Assembly (NCBI GenBank): GCA_004154925.1 | Contig: QJNS01000308.1 | Coordinates: forward strand, 1 to 64,000 | DNA from: Monosporascus cannonballus | Lineage: Eukaryota; Ascomycota; Sordariomycetes; Xylariales | Direction of reading: 5' to 3' | DNA: 64,000 nucleotides | Shown: piece by piece, positions 26,431 to 39,070 of the stretch | Numbering within the stretch: position 1 is the stretch's first letter | Layout: each line of letters starts with the position of its first letter | Notes under the pieces: generated by a model | The model's input: only the letters and a program-made list of their open reading frames with translations | What the model was told of the DNA's origin: nothing | The model's database searches: none | Made by a program: the position numbers and the translations under genes

Positions 26431-27330
26431 AAAATGTCGACCAGTATTTAGAAAACCTTTATTTAGCAGTTTTAAGCTCGAATTCGGGAGCTAGAAAAAG
26501 AAGTTCGATAACTTAGAGCTTCGTTATTTACCTAACCTTTTTTTATTCGCATAAAGTTAAAAAAACCAAAACCTTACGATAAAAAAGGTAACCCTTAAAT
26601 TTTCCTAATTTAGGTACGAATTTATTTTCGTTTTTTAAATTTTAGTAATTTAGTAAATATGGTCCTAATAATAATAGTATGCCTAATAAAAAATGCGATT
26701 AATTAATTTAAGCCTATTATGAGAAATTTCCTGGAAATAGGAAAAACAAATAAAAAAAACTTTATTAATAAGATTTTTTTAACTTATACTAATTTCGAAA
26801 ATAAAATGCGCGATAATTTTGGTAATCCGGATAAAAAACAATTAACGGCTTAATAATTTTTATAACTCCGATAAAAAGAACCTGCGTCTAAGTACGCCGT
26901 AACCTTTAAAAGTTTTGCGGCTAAGGCAGGATAAGGAGATAACGAAGCCGATGTTTTTATTGACATATTTTATAAAGGGCTAAAAGATAATATAAAAATG
27001 AAATTATTCGGATTAAGCAATTAATTACCCTGGATCGGTATATTATAAAGGTAATTAAAATTAATAATTAATAATTTGAAAAACAATAAGAAAAAAAGGG
27101 ATAATATGCTTTACGTTCGGGATATAATAAATCCAACTAAAAGAAAAAAAAAGATATACTTTTTATTTTTTACGGAATAACGCCAGAACTTATGAAACTC
27201 GGCGTTATCTACAAATAAAATTAAAGCCAAATTAAATATTTTAATTACGGCAAAATAGGATATAAAGTTTATAAATATAAAAAACCTAAAAAACCACGAT
27301 AAAATAATTAGACCCCTATACCGGAAAAAT
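26431..27330 (+). pseudogene. Degraded gag with zinc knuckle
   Basis: The plus strand shows a coiled, charged N-terminal piece (ARIRELEKEVR), then a capsid-like region with fragments such as IFLIQVRIYFRFLN and FIDIFYKGLKDNIKMKL. Near 27239-27305 the reading YFNYGKIGYKVYKYKKPKK matches the spacing of a CCHC zinc knuckle in which TGT (Cys) has become TAT (Tyr) and the His has also become Tyr. These are the transitions expected from RIP. Stops interrupt the frame throughout. Confidence 0.82.
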
Positions 27331-28334
27331 AATCCAGGAATAATTAAGAAAACGATAATAAAGTTATTAACATAATTTAAGCCAAATATATATTAGGCTT
27401 ACGACAAAAAGTTTAACCGGGATTATTACGATAAGAAATTCGACGAAAAATGCGAAAAACCAGAAAGCTAGTTCGACAGATATCGCGAATATAACAAAAG
27501 GCGTTATAAGGATAATTATATAAATACCGGGATTGGACAAAAGAACTTTATCCCGGAATACCTAATCGATACAGTAAAATATACGCCACATATTGTCGAC
27601 GATAAGAATATTCCGATTACGAAAAATGGAAATAATATATTTACGTACGAATTACCCGAATATATTATAAGGGATTCGATTTTCCAAATTGTATCGGATA
27701 TAATAAAAATGATAAGTAATAATATCGATAATTTCGAATTATAACCTTAGAAAATATTTAATAATTAGCCGAAATAAAAAGTTGGCTTAAAGAAAAATAA
27801 TGCCCGTAAGAAAATTTTTTTATTATTATGGATAATATAATTATTAAATGGAAAAAGAGTTAATTTAGCCTACGGTAAAAAAATGTTATTAGAAAATTAT
27901 TACGGATTTTTATTTTTAATTAGTATTTATTATAAATCCTTAAAAAAGTTATTAAAGAAAAAATATATTACTTTATAAAAGATTTTTGAAATAATAATCA
28001 GAATAATATATAATGGGATATAATCGTAAATATGAAAAAATAATTTATTTAATAAAGAAAGAAATTGTAAAAAATTTAGAAATAATTAATACGGTTCGAA
28101 GAAATAGTATGCCGATAATAACGATAAATATAGCAGCTTAATGCGTTAAACGAAAAAATATAAATAAGGTTCGGTAAATTCAAATAGGAATTAAAAGAAA
28201 AAGGTTATTTGTAAAAAAGCCGTAAAATAACAAAACCTAAAGAAATTAAGGGAAATTTTTAAAAAAAGTTTTAAACGTAATGATAAAAAACGTTAATAAC
28301 CTTATTACTTTGGATATACGAATTAGAACGTATT

Positions 28335-30930
28335 GGTATATCGCAATAATAAATTACGGAGCTTTAAGCGGAAATTATATTGTACCAAATATGGTTAATA
28401 AATTGAAATTATTATAAAAATATAAATTAAAACCTTATATAATGATAAATGCCGAAAGTTAGGAATTCGTTTACGATAACAGCAAAATTATACGCGAAAT
28501 TAATTATTTCGAAATTTTTATTAAAAAACGATACTAAACGATTAATTTTGATATTGTTTTATTCGGAAATTACGATATGATCTTAGGATTACTATAAATA
28601 CGTTAATACGGAATTTTAATTAACGGCGGAACTAGCCAGATAAAATTTATTTTATTTTCTGTTAATAAATAAAAAAAGAAAAAATTGAAATTTTAATATT
28701 TAATCGATAATAACGACGAATGCAGGTATAAAAATACGACAAATACTTTACTACCCAAAGAAATAAAATACAAAAAAGAAAACGTGTATTAAAGAAAAAT
28801 ATGACATATTATTATTACTATTAAAACAAAATTAAAGAAACTAATTAATAATTTAAAAAAGTAATAGCCCTAGAAATTAAAAAATTTAATTAATATGTTA
28901 TCATAATATTATAAATATAAGCAGTTTTTTAAAAAGAAGCTCGATATAAAATTATCAGAATATAACGAATGGGATTATGAAATAATTTTTAAAAAAGAAT
29001 TTTCGACAAAATTTTACCTTATTTATAACCTTAATAAAAATAAGTTACGTATTTTTAAAGAATATTTAAAAGATTGGTTATAGAAAAAATAAATTCGATT
29101 TTCGAAATTATTAGTAAAATACCTTATGTTTTTCGTACCCAAAAAAACGGAAAATTACGATTTATGGTTAATTATTAATAATTAAACGATATTATTATTA
29201 AAAATCGAATATTATTACTTTTCATTACGGAAATAAAAAACCGATGTTACGGAATTAAATAATTTATAATATTTAATCTTAAAGATGGATATAACCTTAT
29301 TAGGATTAAAAAAGGATATAAATGGAAAATAGCTTTTAGGACAAAATACGGATTATTTAAATATTTGATTATATTAATGAGATTTACGAACGTACCAGCA
29401 ATTTTTCAGCTGATAATAAATTACGTATTACGAAAATATCTTAATATTTTCGTCGTTTGCTATTTTGACGATATTTTCATTTTTTTAAAAACGGAAAAAG
29501 CATACGCAAAATACGTTTATAAGGTTTTTTAAATTTTACAAAACGTAAGGTTATTTATTAACGTAAAAAAAAGTTAATTTTATACATAAAAAGTAAAATA
29601 TCTAGAACATATTATGACTTTAAAATATATTAAAATAAACTTTAAGAAAATCGCTGCAGTTACAAAATGGTAGACGTTAATAATAATTAAGGAAATATAG
29701 GTATTTTTTGGATTTGCTAACTATTATAAGAAATTTATTCGAAATTTTAACAAAATAATTATATCTTTAATAAATTTTACGAAAAAAAAGAATTTAAATG
29801 GATGCCAGATACGGAAAAGCATTTTAAGGTATTAAAGATACGATTATTAGCAAACCAGTACTAATTATATACGATTTAAACCGTTCCGTTAAATTAAAAA
29901 CCAATATTTCGGATTACGTATTAAGCGTAATAATCGGATAACAAAATAATTAAGGTAAATTATACCTTATTATATTTTTTTCGTATAAATTAAAAAAACT
30001 GAAATTAATTATGGTATTCCAGATAAAAAATTTATGGTTATTATTATGGCATTTCGGGAATTTAAGCATTTTCTAAAAGGAAATTTGCATTAAATGAAGG
30101 TTTATACGGATTATTAAAATTTTACCTGATTTATTACGATTAAGGAATTTATAGAACAATAATTAAAATATATGGAAAAATTGGCGAATTTTAATTTTAT
30201 TATTATCCATAAGAAAAGATTAAAAAACGATAAAGCAAATATTTTAAATAAGCAACCAAACCTATAAAAAAATTAATTAAAATTAATTATATAATTTTTA
30301 ATATTATTATAAAAGGATATTTACGTTTACGATAAATTGCGATAATTCGGGCAGTACTTTGCGATATATATTAGAAACTTTAACAGTATAATAATTATTT
30401 TTTAAAAAACCAAAAAACGGATAAGATATAAATTTTAGAAAAATATTAAAAAAATTTAATACGAAAAATATACAAATATTAATTACATAAATATTTAAGG
30501 ATCCATAAGATTTTAAAACGATTTTAACGTATATATTTTTTTCTTAAAATAAAATTAATAATATAAAAGTTTATATAATAATATAATATTTGCATTAAAG
30601 CAAAGATTTGACGATATAAGCCATACGGAAAATTATAATTATTATTAATTATAAAACGATTATTATATTTAGTTATATTCGATTTTATTACTAAATTTTT
30701 TATGTTAAAAAATTTAATTACGGGAATATATTATAATAAGATTTTTGTAATCGTCGATCGATTTACGAAACTTTCCTATTTTTTACCATATTATAAGGAT
30801 ATAAACGCCGAATAATTAACATATATTTTTTTCAAATATATTTTTAATATATATAGATTATTAATAATAATTATATTAAATAAAGGATCGATATTTGTAT
30901 TAAAATTTTAATAAAGCTTTATAATATAAA
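28335..30930 (+). pseudogene. Degraded pol: protease, RT, RNase H, integrase
   Basis: In order on the plus strand: a retropepsin-like motif IINYGALSGNYI (about 28342-28380), where the catalytic DSGA reads NYGA; reverse transcriptase with RFTNVPAIFQ and CYFDDIFIFLKT, the YFDD box lying at 29461-29472 with both Asp codons intact; an RNase H-like ISDYVLSVIIG near 29905; and integrase with the zinc-binding end and linker (CIKAKI.RYKPYGKL, then DFIT) followed by VIVDRFTKLSYFLPYYKD (about 30747-30800). This is the usual Ty3/gypsy order with integrase after RT. In-frame stops are frequent. Confidence 0.9.
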
Positions 30931-32328
30931 TCGTCCTAAATAATAAATTATTTAATATATTTAAATTATAAACCGATAAATAAATAAAACGAATAAATTA
31001 AATTTTAAAAACTTATTTATAATATTATATTAATTACGAATAAAATAATTAAGTTAAAAGGTTACCGATTACTTAATTAACTTATAATACTAATTATTAT
31101 GAAAATATTAAAATAATATTTGCGAACGTAAATTTTGGTTTTATTTCAAAAATTTACAAAATAATACGCGACGACGGTTCAATTAATATTAAAATAATAT
31201 TTATATTAGAATAATTACGATAATTGTATTAATAAATAAAATTAAAATTAAAATTCGTACGAAATTAAATAAATAAATATTATAATTAAAAAAAGTTAAA
31301 AAAATTAATTTTTGAAAAAGGAGAAATAGTTTTTTTTATTACAAAAAATATTTAAATAAAACGACCCAGTAAGAAATTCGATTTTAAATATATCGGTTTA
31401 TATAAAATCGTTGAAAACCCTTAAAAAATAATTATTAATTAAAATTTTTAACAAAAGTTAAATTTTATTTAGTTTTTTATGTTTCCTTATTCGAATTAAT
31501 AATAAATATAATCAAAATATATATAATATAAAATAATATGGAAATGGAAAATAAATAAATATACGAAATAAAAAATATTTTCGATATACCAAAATAAAAC
31601 GAACTTACTTAATACCTAATTAAATAAAAAAAATATCCAGATTTCGAAAATATTTAGAAACCCGCTAAAAACCTTATTAGCATTTAGCGCCTATTAAAAA
31701 TTTTTTACTAATAATGCCGAAATCGGCAAAGTTAAAAATTCCCTAATTAATAAATAACCAGTCTGTGAATTCCAGATTGAACTAGTCGAAAGGAAAAACG
31801 GCCTCCGCCGTAACAGCCTTAGCGGCCTTTCGATTAACTTGTTTTTCTCGACGTTCCAATTTATTTAATTTTTCCAGGGACCGAAGCCTACGAAATAGTA
31901 TACGTATTATACGATCGGCTCATAATTTTTTTTATTTTCGAAAACGACAAACCTTGGCCTGCGTTTACTTTATTTTTTTTCGGCTTTCTTAAATTTTGTT
32001 TTAATTTTAAGGTGGTTAAAAACGAGCTTTTCGAATTGAAAAATGGAAAAGCCATTAATATTATAAAGGCCCTAGTTCTGCGTTACGCATTTTTTATATC
32101 TGGAAAAATACGATAAAAAATGTAACAAAATAATAATCCGTAACAAATATAATAAGAATATATTAATATATTTACGGTTCAAAAAATAATTAATTTAAAT
32201 AGGTTATTTCGCTTTTTTGTTTTTTTGTTAATCGGTTTTTTAATACGACCTGATATAATAACGGGAGGAAAATTTATAAAAAAAAAAAAAGAAATTTTCG
32301 GAACGAAAATTATGGAAAAAAAGAATCG

Positions 32329-32719
32329 TATTATAACTTAACGGGCTGCGGCCTTAAAAAACGGTCATAACGGTAATTAAGCCATATAAGTTAAATTACG
32401 TAATAACTCGATAAAATCGATCGTAAAGCCTTTAAAGCCGGGCTTAATAGGATTAATCGTAAAACCTTTAAAACCGGGTTCGACAGAATAAAAAAATTAA
32501 ATATAAAAATATTTATTACTTCCATAATCTAAATAATTTTAATTTGCAATATTTATTAATATTAAGTATTTGCATTATAACATCGTTACTTAAAGCACCT
32601 TTGGCATTACGAGACGTAATACGTTACTGTATTTATTGCTTAAATTCCCACGATACTCCTGCTAATATAAACCCGTCGACTTAAGGTTTAATAGTTGGTT
32701 AAACCGCCTAGCCGTTACA
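32329..32719 (+). repeat. 3' LTR of the element at 26.0-32.7 kb
   Basis: This is the 391-bp partner of 25983-26373. It keeps a canonical CA end but its TG start has become TA. Its right half is less degraded (AAGCACCTTTGGCATTACGAGACG) than the left copy's, whereas the left half is more degraded, so the two copies were hit in a patchy, independent way. Confidence 0.93.
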
Positions 32720-33305
32720 AAATAGTTTTAAATATATAGAAATAATAAGAATTAATCGGATTTTAAAGTTAACGTATTAATTAAGGACGCAAAATATATT
32801 TTGAAAAATTTATTATATAAAGTTTTTAAAAAAAGTTTGACGTTATTAGTTACGTTTATATTAAAGTTATTTTTGCCGTATTCGGCAATACGAACCCTAG
32901 ATTTTATATAGGTAAAAGCTTTTGGCAAAAAAAGCTAAAAATAGTTTAAATTAAAAACGATTATGATATTAATTTGTTAGCTATAATATAAATAATTCTC
33001 TTTTTTTTCTTATTAAGTTAAGTTTATAAAAATAATTAATTATAATAAATTTAATTTATTATATATAATAATTATTTAAAATTATTTTAAATTATTTTTT
33101 AAAAAATTTAAATTCACGATATTATTTATCTTCCCTAAAATTAATATCTATTATTTTTATAATATAATAATTATTTCAAATTATTTTTTTACTTTTTCTT
33201 TAATACGTCTAGAATTTACCTATTTTGCTAATAGGTAATCGTAAATATCTAATAGGTCTTTAGCATTACTTATTAAGTATCCGCGGGTAATGTCAAAGAC
33301 CCATT

Positions 33306-33384
33306 GGGTACCCGCGGGTAATTCTGACTTACGCCAAGGACCCATGGGTGACCCATGGGTCCTTGGCATTACCCGCGGGTACCC
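33306..33384. repeat. Nested near-perfect palindrome at the isochore border
   Basis: Two perfect inverted pairs are stacked. The inner arms are 33333-33349 and 33351-33367, 17 bp each, with one G between them (GCCAAGGACCCATGGGT). The outer arms are 33306-33322 and 33368-33384, 17 bp each (GGGTACCCGCGGGTAAT and its complement). Only ten left-side bases (33323-33332) are unpaired. The DNA or its transcript could fold into a 34-bp hairpin with one bulge. It lies where AT-rich sequence changes to ordinary composition. Confidence 0.95.
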
Positions 33385-36300
33385 GTGGGCCGTGGGTAAT
33401 TTTCGGTGGGTGGTTTCTCCCACACTCTACAAGGATGAACAACATCATCACTACTTTACCCCTGACCAGTTCTTCGGCGGATTCTCTCGTAAGACATGAG
33501 GCATGTACGAATCATATTCACTCGAATTCTCAGTTACACGACCCACTCCCTCGTGAGGGTCAGCGAAGACCCTGACGAACCGTCGTTGTAGTACTGACAG
33601 AACCGGAGTCCTCCCACCCCACAAGCACCAAGAACAAGTTCCTTCTTCACGCCAAGCACAGTCCTAGTCGAAGCCCTTATCGAAGTGCGTGCCGCCGACG
33701 AGAAACCCCCAGTACTCACAGAGCACATTCGCGTGCCGGGTAAGCTTGAAGACAAAGTCCACCGTCCCGACCGGTGAGGGCCCCCCTTAACACCTCGAGG
33801 CTCTCCAGCTTATCCAGTCATCATCGCTGTCGCCATCGTCGTTAGACTCGCCGCCGTCGTAGTGCAGGCGTGGACCTGGTCGGACAGGAACGCCCGTAAA
33901 TGCCCGCGGACGCTCACCACTACGTTGTGTAGTTTATGGTGCTGGTGGGGAAGAAGGCGTGTCCATTACGGGGCGGGGGCCCTAGAGCCCTGCTGGATAT
34001 AGGTTTGTGTTCGTGGTGGCTACCGTGATGACATTGTTGGAATCCGTGGTGTCGTACTGAGGCGAAGTCACTTCCCACTGCAGCGCGAGTAGTTGGCAAT
34101 TGCCCATAAAATCATGTACTCGAAACGGCAGTGCAGGAGCGGTCACAACAAGGCATAAACCACCGAGCATATCCGGTCAGCTGAATGGAAGCTTTGGACT
34201 TTTCTCCTTGGGAAATGACGGGCAGTATAGTCAGATACCAATTACGGGGGCTGAGACTATATTTAGGCGCCGCGGGATCGAGTGAAACTGCGGCTTTCGC
34301 CCAGAGGATTGCGGCCGTGGGCACAAGCATATATGGCAAGCATGCTGATGATAAAATGGCAGGAGGATCTATGTTCTCTGAGTCTCCCCTTCCGTCCCAG
34401 GCCCAGGAAGAACCCCCGTAGTCTACAGCACTGGAACCGAACGCCTGAGTTCGAAGCCGGCGTTTTGGGAAATATAGGACGTCGAGACAATCGCGAATCA
34501 CTCCATCCTGTATAGTCCTTACCGTGGAGCACCGTATCAATTTGAGCAGATCACCCTATTGAAATACGGCTGACATGAAAGGCCGAGCATTTTTTTGTTG
34601 TGCGGAAATGGGTAACATCAACAGGACGAGTCGACAAAATGCTGCAGCAATTCACGGGATTGGTTAAAGGAAGTCGGAGCCCGGCACGCTGCATCCAGCT
34701 GCCCGACTCATCCACATAAGACACACGAACATACATACACACGACTGCTATGATACGAAGGCAGGAAGCGGTACGACGTAGCAGTGGAGAGTTGAAGGCA
34801 TGAATCGTGCTAGGTTATCGTATTTATCTAGACTATTGGCTTTTATCTCAGAAGGCGACGGATTTTAGACCTCCTCGGTACTCAATAATCTACGTATTCC
34901 CTATCCAGACTTCGTAGCCTTCGAAATGCGAAGCCGCAACGCCGAAGATGAATACCTAGACTTGAAGCATTCAACGTAGCATCACACCTTCCGTATCGAC
35001 CACGTACAGGTAGCAATATCACCCCCGAGGGAGGGGGAAGGAAGAAATGGTATGGCACTGAACCCTTGGGCTGATTTGACAGAGACAGTCTGTTGAGTAC
35101 ATTGGTATCGCTCCGTCGGCGCCGCCTCCGGGACAAGGTTGGGAAGAAGTATGCGTTGGAATGTTCTCGGCAAGACACAAGTAGCGCTTTCTCTGTATCT
35201 GTGGCTTGGAGCTGAACGGTCGGGTACTCGTTCCGGCATATGCACAAGAGATGACGGGCTCCACCGCACGACTCCAGAGGTCGAATCTGCCACGTTATAT
35301 TGTGCTATCATTGCATCTCGCATAATTGTGACACCCCCTTCATTAGGTACCACGCGTCCGCCTGAGCTTGTCTATCCAAGGTTGGATAACAGAAGGTTGT
35401 ATGACAGTGTATCATTGTAACCTCCGAGTCCCACCCGTGCCTCTCTCATGGTGGGGATCCCGCAGTATATACCGAACATAAGAGCCGTTCGCAACCGGCA
35501 GGTTGATATCCCGAAAACCATCAAAATTCCCGCGGCAACCCCATTGAAAGGAGCAGGTCGTGCTAGGCCACACGGATACAACTCTCAGGGGTATTACTAG
35601 TTGCCTCCACCACCCCACAAGACTGCCTGAACAGCTAGTGATGTATACTCCCATGCGCTCTGTTTGCAAAGGTACCTCTATCAATTCCTTTGCTCTCTCA
35701 CCGCTGCCAGAGCACCGCTTCATCTTATCGCACTTGCTAAAAGCATTCGGCCGCTCTAGTTAACGGCGACGTTTCGCGAAGGCGTTATTCTTAATATATT
35801 AAAACTGGGCTTTAGGTCCGTATGGGAAATCACGAATGATCTTGATTAAAGCGATTCAGCTGTTAATAGGTAGACAGAATGCTGTATACGGGGTCGTGGT
35901 GGCAACGACTTACAGCTACCTATGTCGAAGCAGGGAAACTTCTATCAAAAATTTGTGGGAGTCTCCATAATAGCCTTTAAGTGAATCGAGTGGGATGTGG
36001 GGGCACCAATAAAAAATATTCTCGAAACATGTAGTGACGGGGGGTCGTACCCCGGCCCCCGTTTGGTAAGCTTAGTAAAATGTCGCGCGGGCTGCCATTC
36101 GCCCAAACCGCGCATACTATACCAAAACGGATAACTACAGGGGTTCGACGGTGGCAGGCAAGGGGTGAACCGGGGAAGTGGAGAACCGACCACAGAGCGC
36201 GACAGAGAAAGCCGCGGGATATGCGACTTCACTACTTTCAGCGATGGAGAATGACGCCAAGTCGCACTGCGTAGGAAGCTCTTCATAGCTTGTACGAACT

Positions 36301-36552
36301 GTGTAGTAATTGGGCAACCCTGCAACCGAGGGTTCCAGACCGGGAATAGCTCGCAGGGGCCAGCTACTGTAGCGGCGTCGTGGTGCGGGCTCGGCGATGG
36401 GCATTGAAATTCCTCTCCTATTTCAATCCTGCGGTGAGCTTAAGCTTCACACATCTTGGAGCCGCTCGTCCTCGAATCCATCCTTTAGTTTCTTGTTTCC
36501 AATCGTAGTAGAAGCTTCTCCTCTCGAATAGCAGCAACAGCAAGTCGCGAAG
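33385..36552. other. 3.2-kb intergenic stretch, no gene recognised
   Basis: Composition is normal for a fungal gene region, but every open frame is short, overlaps others on both strands and lacks a recognisable domain or a coherent splice pattern. About 33620-33960 reads faintly like a decayed coding stretch (EVRAADEKPPVLTEHIRV followed by a hydrophobic run), which I cannot join into a gene. The last 60 bases are the leader of the CoA ligase gene (AATAGCAGCAACAGC before the ATG). Confidence 0.55.
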
Positions 36553-38561
36553 ATGGTGTTCACGCCCCCATCGTCGGCTCCGACCCTCCCCTTCGGTAAG
36601 TACCCTACTCACCTGCTCAGGCCCAAGCGAGACGACGGGGCTGGCCTCCGGTCGACCTCTCGCTGAGCTGTCGAAGAAACGGCGGCGGGCCATGCTTACC
36701 ACCTGTTGTTTCACCTGCAGATCCGCCGGACGCGATCCCGATCCACGAGTTCTGGAGCAACGATAGGTACGGTAGGATGCCGTTCGAGAAGTCGCGGAAC
36801 CCCTTCACGTGCGGGCTCACGGGGAAGACCTACACGAGCGCCGAGATGGCGCTGCGCTTCGAGCTGCTGGCGCGGGCGCTGGCGGCGCGGCTGGGGTGGC
36901 ACCCGAACCACGAGACGCCCTGGGATAAGGTCGTGGGGGTCTTCTCGCTCAACTCTGTAAGTTCTGTGGTTCGGCGGCGGAAGCAGCAGTAGCAATTGTT
37001 AGCTAGCTACCTCGCTGAATGTTTCTTTAATCCCAGGGATGAGGCTAACCGGCAAACTAAAAGATCGACTACCTAATGTCGACATACGCGGTGCACCGGC
37101 TGTCGGGCATCGCGACGCCGGCCAACGCCATGTACTCGGCGTCGGAGCTGGAGCACCAGCTGCGGTCGTCGGGCGCCAAGGCGCTCATCACCTGCGTGCC
37201 GCTGCTGGAGACGGCGCTGAAGGCGACGCGGGCGGCCGGGATCCCGGACGACAGCGTCTTCATCATGGACGTGGCGGGGGAAACGGCGAAGAGGGACCCG
37301 TTCAAGACGCTCGACGACCTGATCGCCGAGGGCCGCGCCCTCCCGGAGCTGGAGCCGCTCGCGTGGACGAAGGGGCAGGGGGGTCGGCAGGTCGCCTATC
37401 TGTGCTACTCGAGCGGGACGTCGGGACTTCCGGTGGGTAAAATTCGCGGGCGCGAAAAGAACAGAAATCGCCGGGCTCGAGAATTGCCGCTGACGACTTC
37501 GGGAGCAGAAAGCGGTCATGGTCTCGCACCTGAACGTCATCGCGAACATCATGCAACTCCGGTGGCACGACCATCCGGCGAGGACGAGGCGCGGAATCGA
37601 GACGCAGGTGCACATGGCGCTGCTCCCGCTTAGCCACATCTACGGGCTGGTAGTCGTGGCCAACGCCGGCACCTACCGCGGGGACGGCGCCATCGTGCTC
37701 CCGCGATTCGAGCTCAAGACGCTGCTCGAGTCCATACAGAAGTACAAGGTCAACATGATGAACGTCGTGAGTTTCTCCTCGCCTTTTCCATCGTACGATG
37801 CTTCGAACCAGAACCTCCCGCTGACGAATATTCTGTTCTACCGCTAGGTGCCGCCCATAATCATCACGCTGCTACGCAACGCGGAGCTGTGCGCCAAATA
37901 CGACCTGAGCAGCATACGCCTGCGTAAGCAATTCCTTTACTTCATTACCCTCCCTTCCCGATTCAAGAGCACAAATTGTCCAATTAGAGACCGTTAAGAT
38001 TTTTCTGACTTCCGAACTATGCCTTATGCCTCGTGACTGTTCGCGTGATACAACCGAAAGGACAATTGCTAACTCCAGATGTCGCAGTCTACACGGGCGC
38101 GGCCCCCCTGGGGGCGGAGACGCACGAGGCGGTGCGGCGGACCTTCCCCGGGTGGGAGGTGGGGCAGGGCTACGGCATGACGGAGACGGCGACGGCGGTG
38201 TGCAGCACGAACGAGGACGACATCGTGGTCGGCACTACGGGGTCCCTGGTGCCGCGCTCGCGGGCCCGAATCATCGACGCGGAGGGGCGGGAGGTCACGG
38301 AGCACGGGAAGCCCGGCGAGCTCCTCATCCAGTCGCCCTCGGTCGCGCTCGGGTACTACAACAACGAGAAGGCGACCGCCGAGACCTTCGTGTTCGACGA
38401 CGACGGCGGCCGCTGGATCCGCACAGGCGACGTCGCCGTCGTCTCGCTGTCGCCCGCGGGGCACGAGCACTTCTCGATAGTTGACAGGATCAAAGAGCTC
38501 ATCAAGGTCAAGGTAAGCAACTACACAAGCAACGCCTTTCCGCTCCCTCAATTCCGTCTCT

Positions 38562-38594
<33 letters not shown>

Positions 38595-38943
38595 GATTCG
38601 ACATCTGAAGGGCCACCAAGTCGCGCCCGCCGAACTCGAGGCCCATCTGCTCTCGCATCCCGCCGTCGCCGACTGCGCCGTGATTCCCGTCCCGGACCAG
38701 GGCGCGGGCGAAGTGCCCAAGGCGTTCGTCGTGAAGTCGGCCGCGGCGGCCTCGAAGCCCGACGAGGAGGTCGCCAGGGATATCTGCAAGCACGTCGAGG
38801 AACACAAGGCGCGCTACAAGTGGTTGAAAGGCGGCGTCGAGTTCATCGACGTGGTGCCCAAGAACCCGAGCGGGAAGATCCTCAGGAGGGTGTTGAAAGT
38901 TAGGGAGAAGGAGGCGAGAAAGGCTAAGGGGCCGAAGCTATAA
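36553..38943 (+). CDS. 4-coumarate/phenylacetate-CoA ligase-like adenylating enzyme
   Basis: Seven exons give 579 aa: 36553-36595, 36721-36956, 37064-37432, 37509-37766, 37848-37923, 38088-38512 and 38611-38943; all junctions keep frame and use GT-AG. The protein belongs to the ANL superfamily, which activates a carboxylic acid with ATP as acyl-AMP and transfers it to CoA. Visible motifs are the phosphate loop YSSGTSGLPKAVMVSH (about 208-223, split by intron 3), GYGMTETA (about 355), TGD (about 441) and the C-terminal lysine motif NPSGKILRR (about 554). The length suits fungal 4CL-like enzymes (about 550-580 aa). The C-terminus is PKL, a PTS1 variant, so a peroxisomal location is likely. The true substrate (phenylacetate, coumarate, fatty acid) cannot be read from sequence. 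Intron 6 holds a 28-T run. This is the first intact gene beyond the AT-rich block. Confidence 0.93.
38564..38591 (+). repeat. T28 homopolymer in intron 6
   Basis: An uninterrupted run of 28 T lies within the 98-nt intron 38513-38610 of the CoA ligase gene, upstream of the branch-like TACTGAT and the acceptor GAAG. Its exact length may be affected by sequencing error; a length change would not touch the coding frame. Confidence 0.95.
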
Positions 38944-39070
38944 TATCATTGCAGCTGTACCACCAGCTCAAGCGCATTTTCTGTAGATATGGGCTCATTC
39001 TAGGAAGTTGCATAGGGGCCTTGCTCAACTATAGCATGTAATTAAATTTGCAGCACTTCGGTCCCCACTA

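Larger units (their letters stand above)
25983..32719 (+). mobile_element. Full-length Ty3/gypsy-type LTR retrotransposon, RIP-inactivated
   Basis: Two 391-bp LTRs (25983-26373 and 32329-32719) bound 6,737 bp. The 5-bp flanks are identical: AAATA at 25978-25982 and at 32720-32724, a perfect target-site duplication. The left copy starts TGTTATGAC and the right copy ends GTTACA, the canonical TG...CA; the other two termini have mutated to TA. A purine-rich run, TATGGAAAAAAAGAA (32311-32325), sits just before the 3' LTR. The interior shows gag, zinc knuckle, aspartic protease, RT, RNase H-like and integrase segments in gypsy order. Numerous stops make it non-functional. Confidence 0.95.
1..33250. 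repeat. AT-rich, RIP-type transposon block
   Basis: The whole stretch is extremely AT-rich, packed with stops in all frames, and has no open frame longer than about 70 codons. Residual C and G often sit in CpG pairs while CA and TG look depleted; this is a reading impression, not a count. Known biology: RIP in Pezizomycotina converts C to T, preferentially at CpA, in duplicated DNA. The differences between paired LTRs are overwhelmingly C/T and G/A, and recognisable retrotransposon proteins carry exactly such changes. The block is read as a gene-free heterochromatic-type repeat island. Confidence 0.9.

Noticed and set aside
33220..36714. Many overlapping open frames of 60-140 codons on both strands
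   Set aside because: They overlap each other, lack recognisable domains and do not link through sensible splice sites; they are what GC-balanced non-coding DNA yields by chance.
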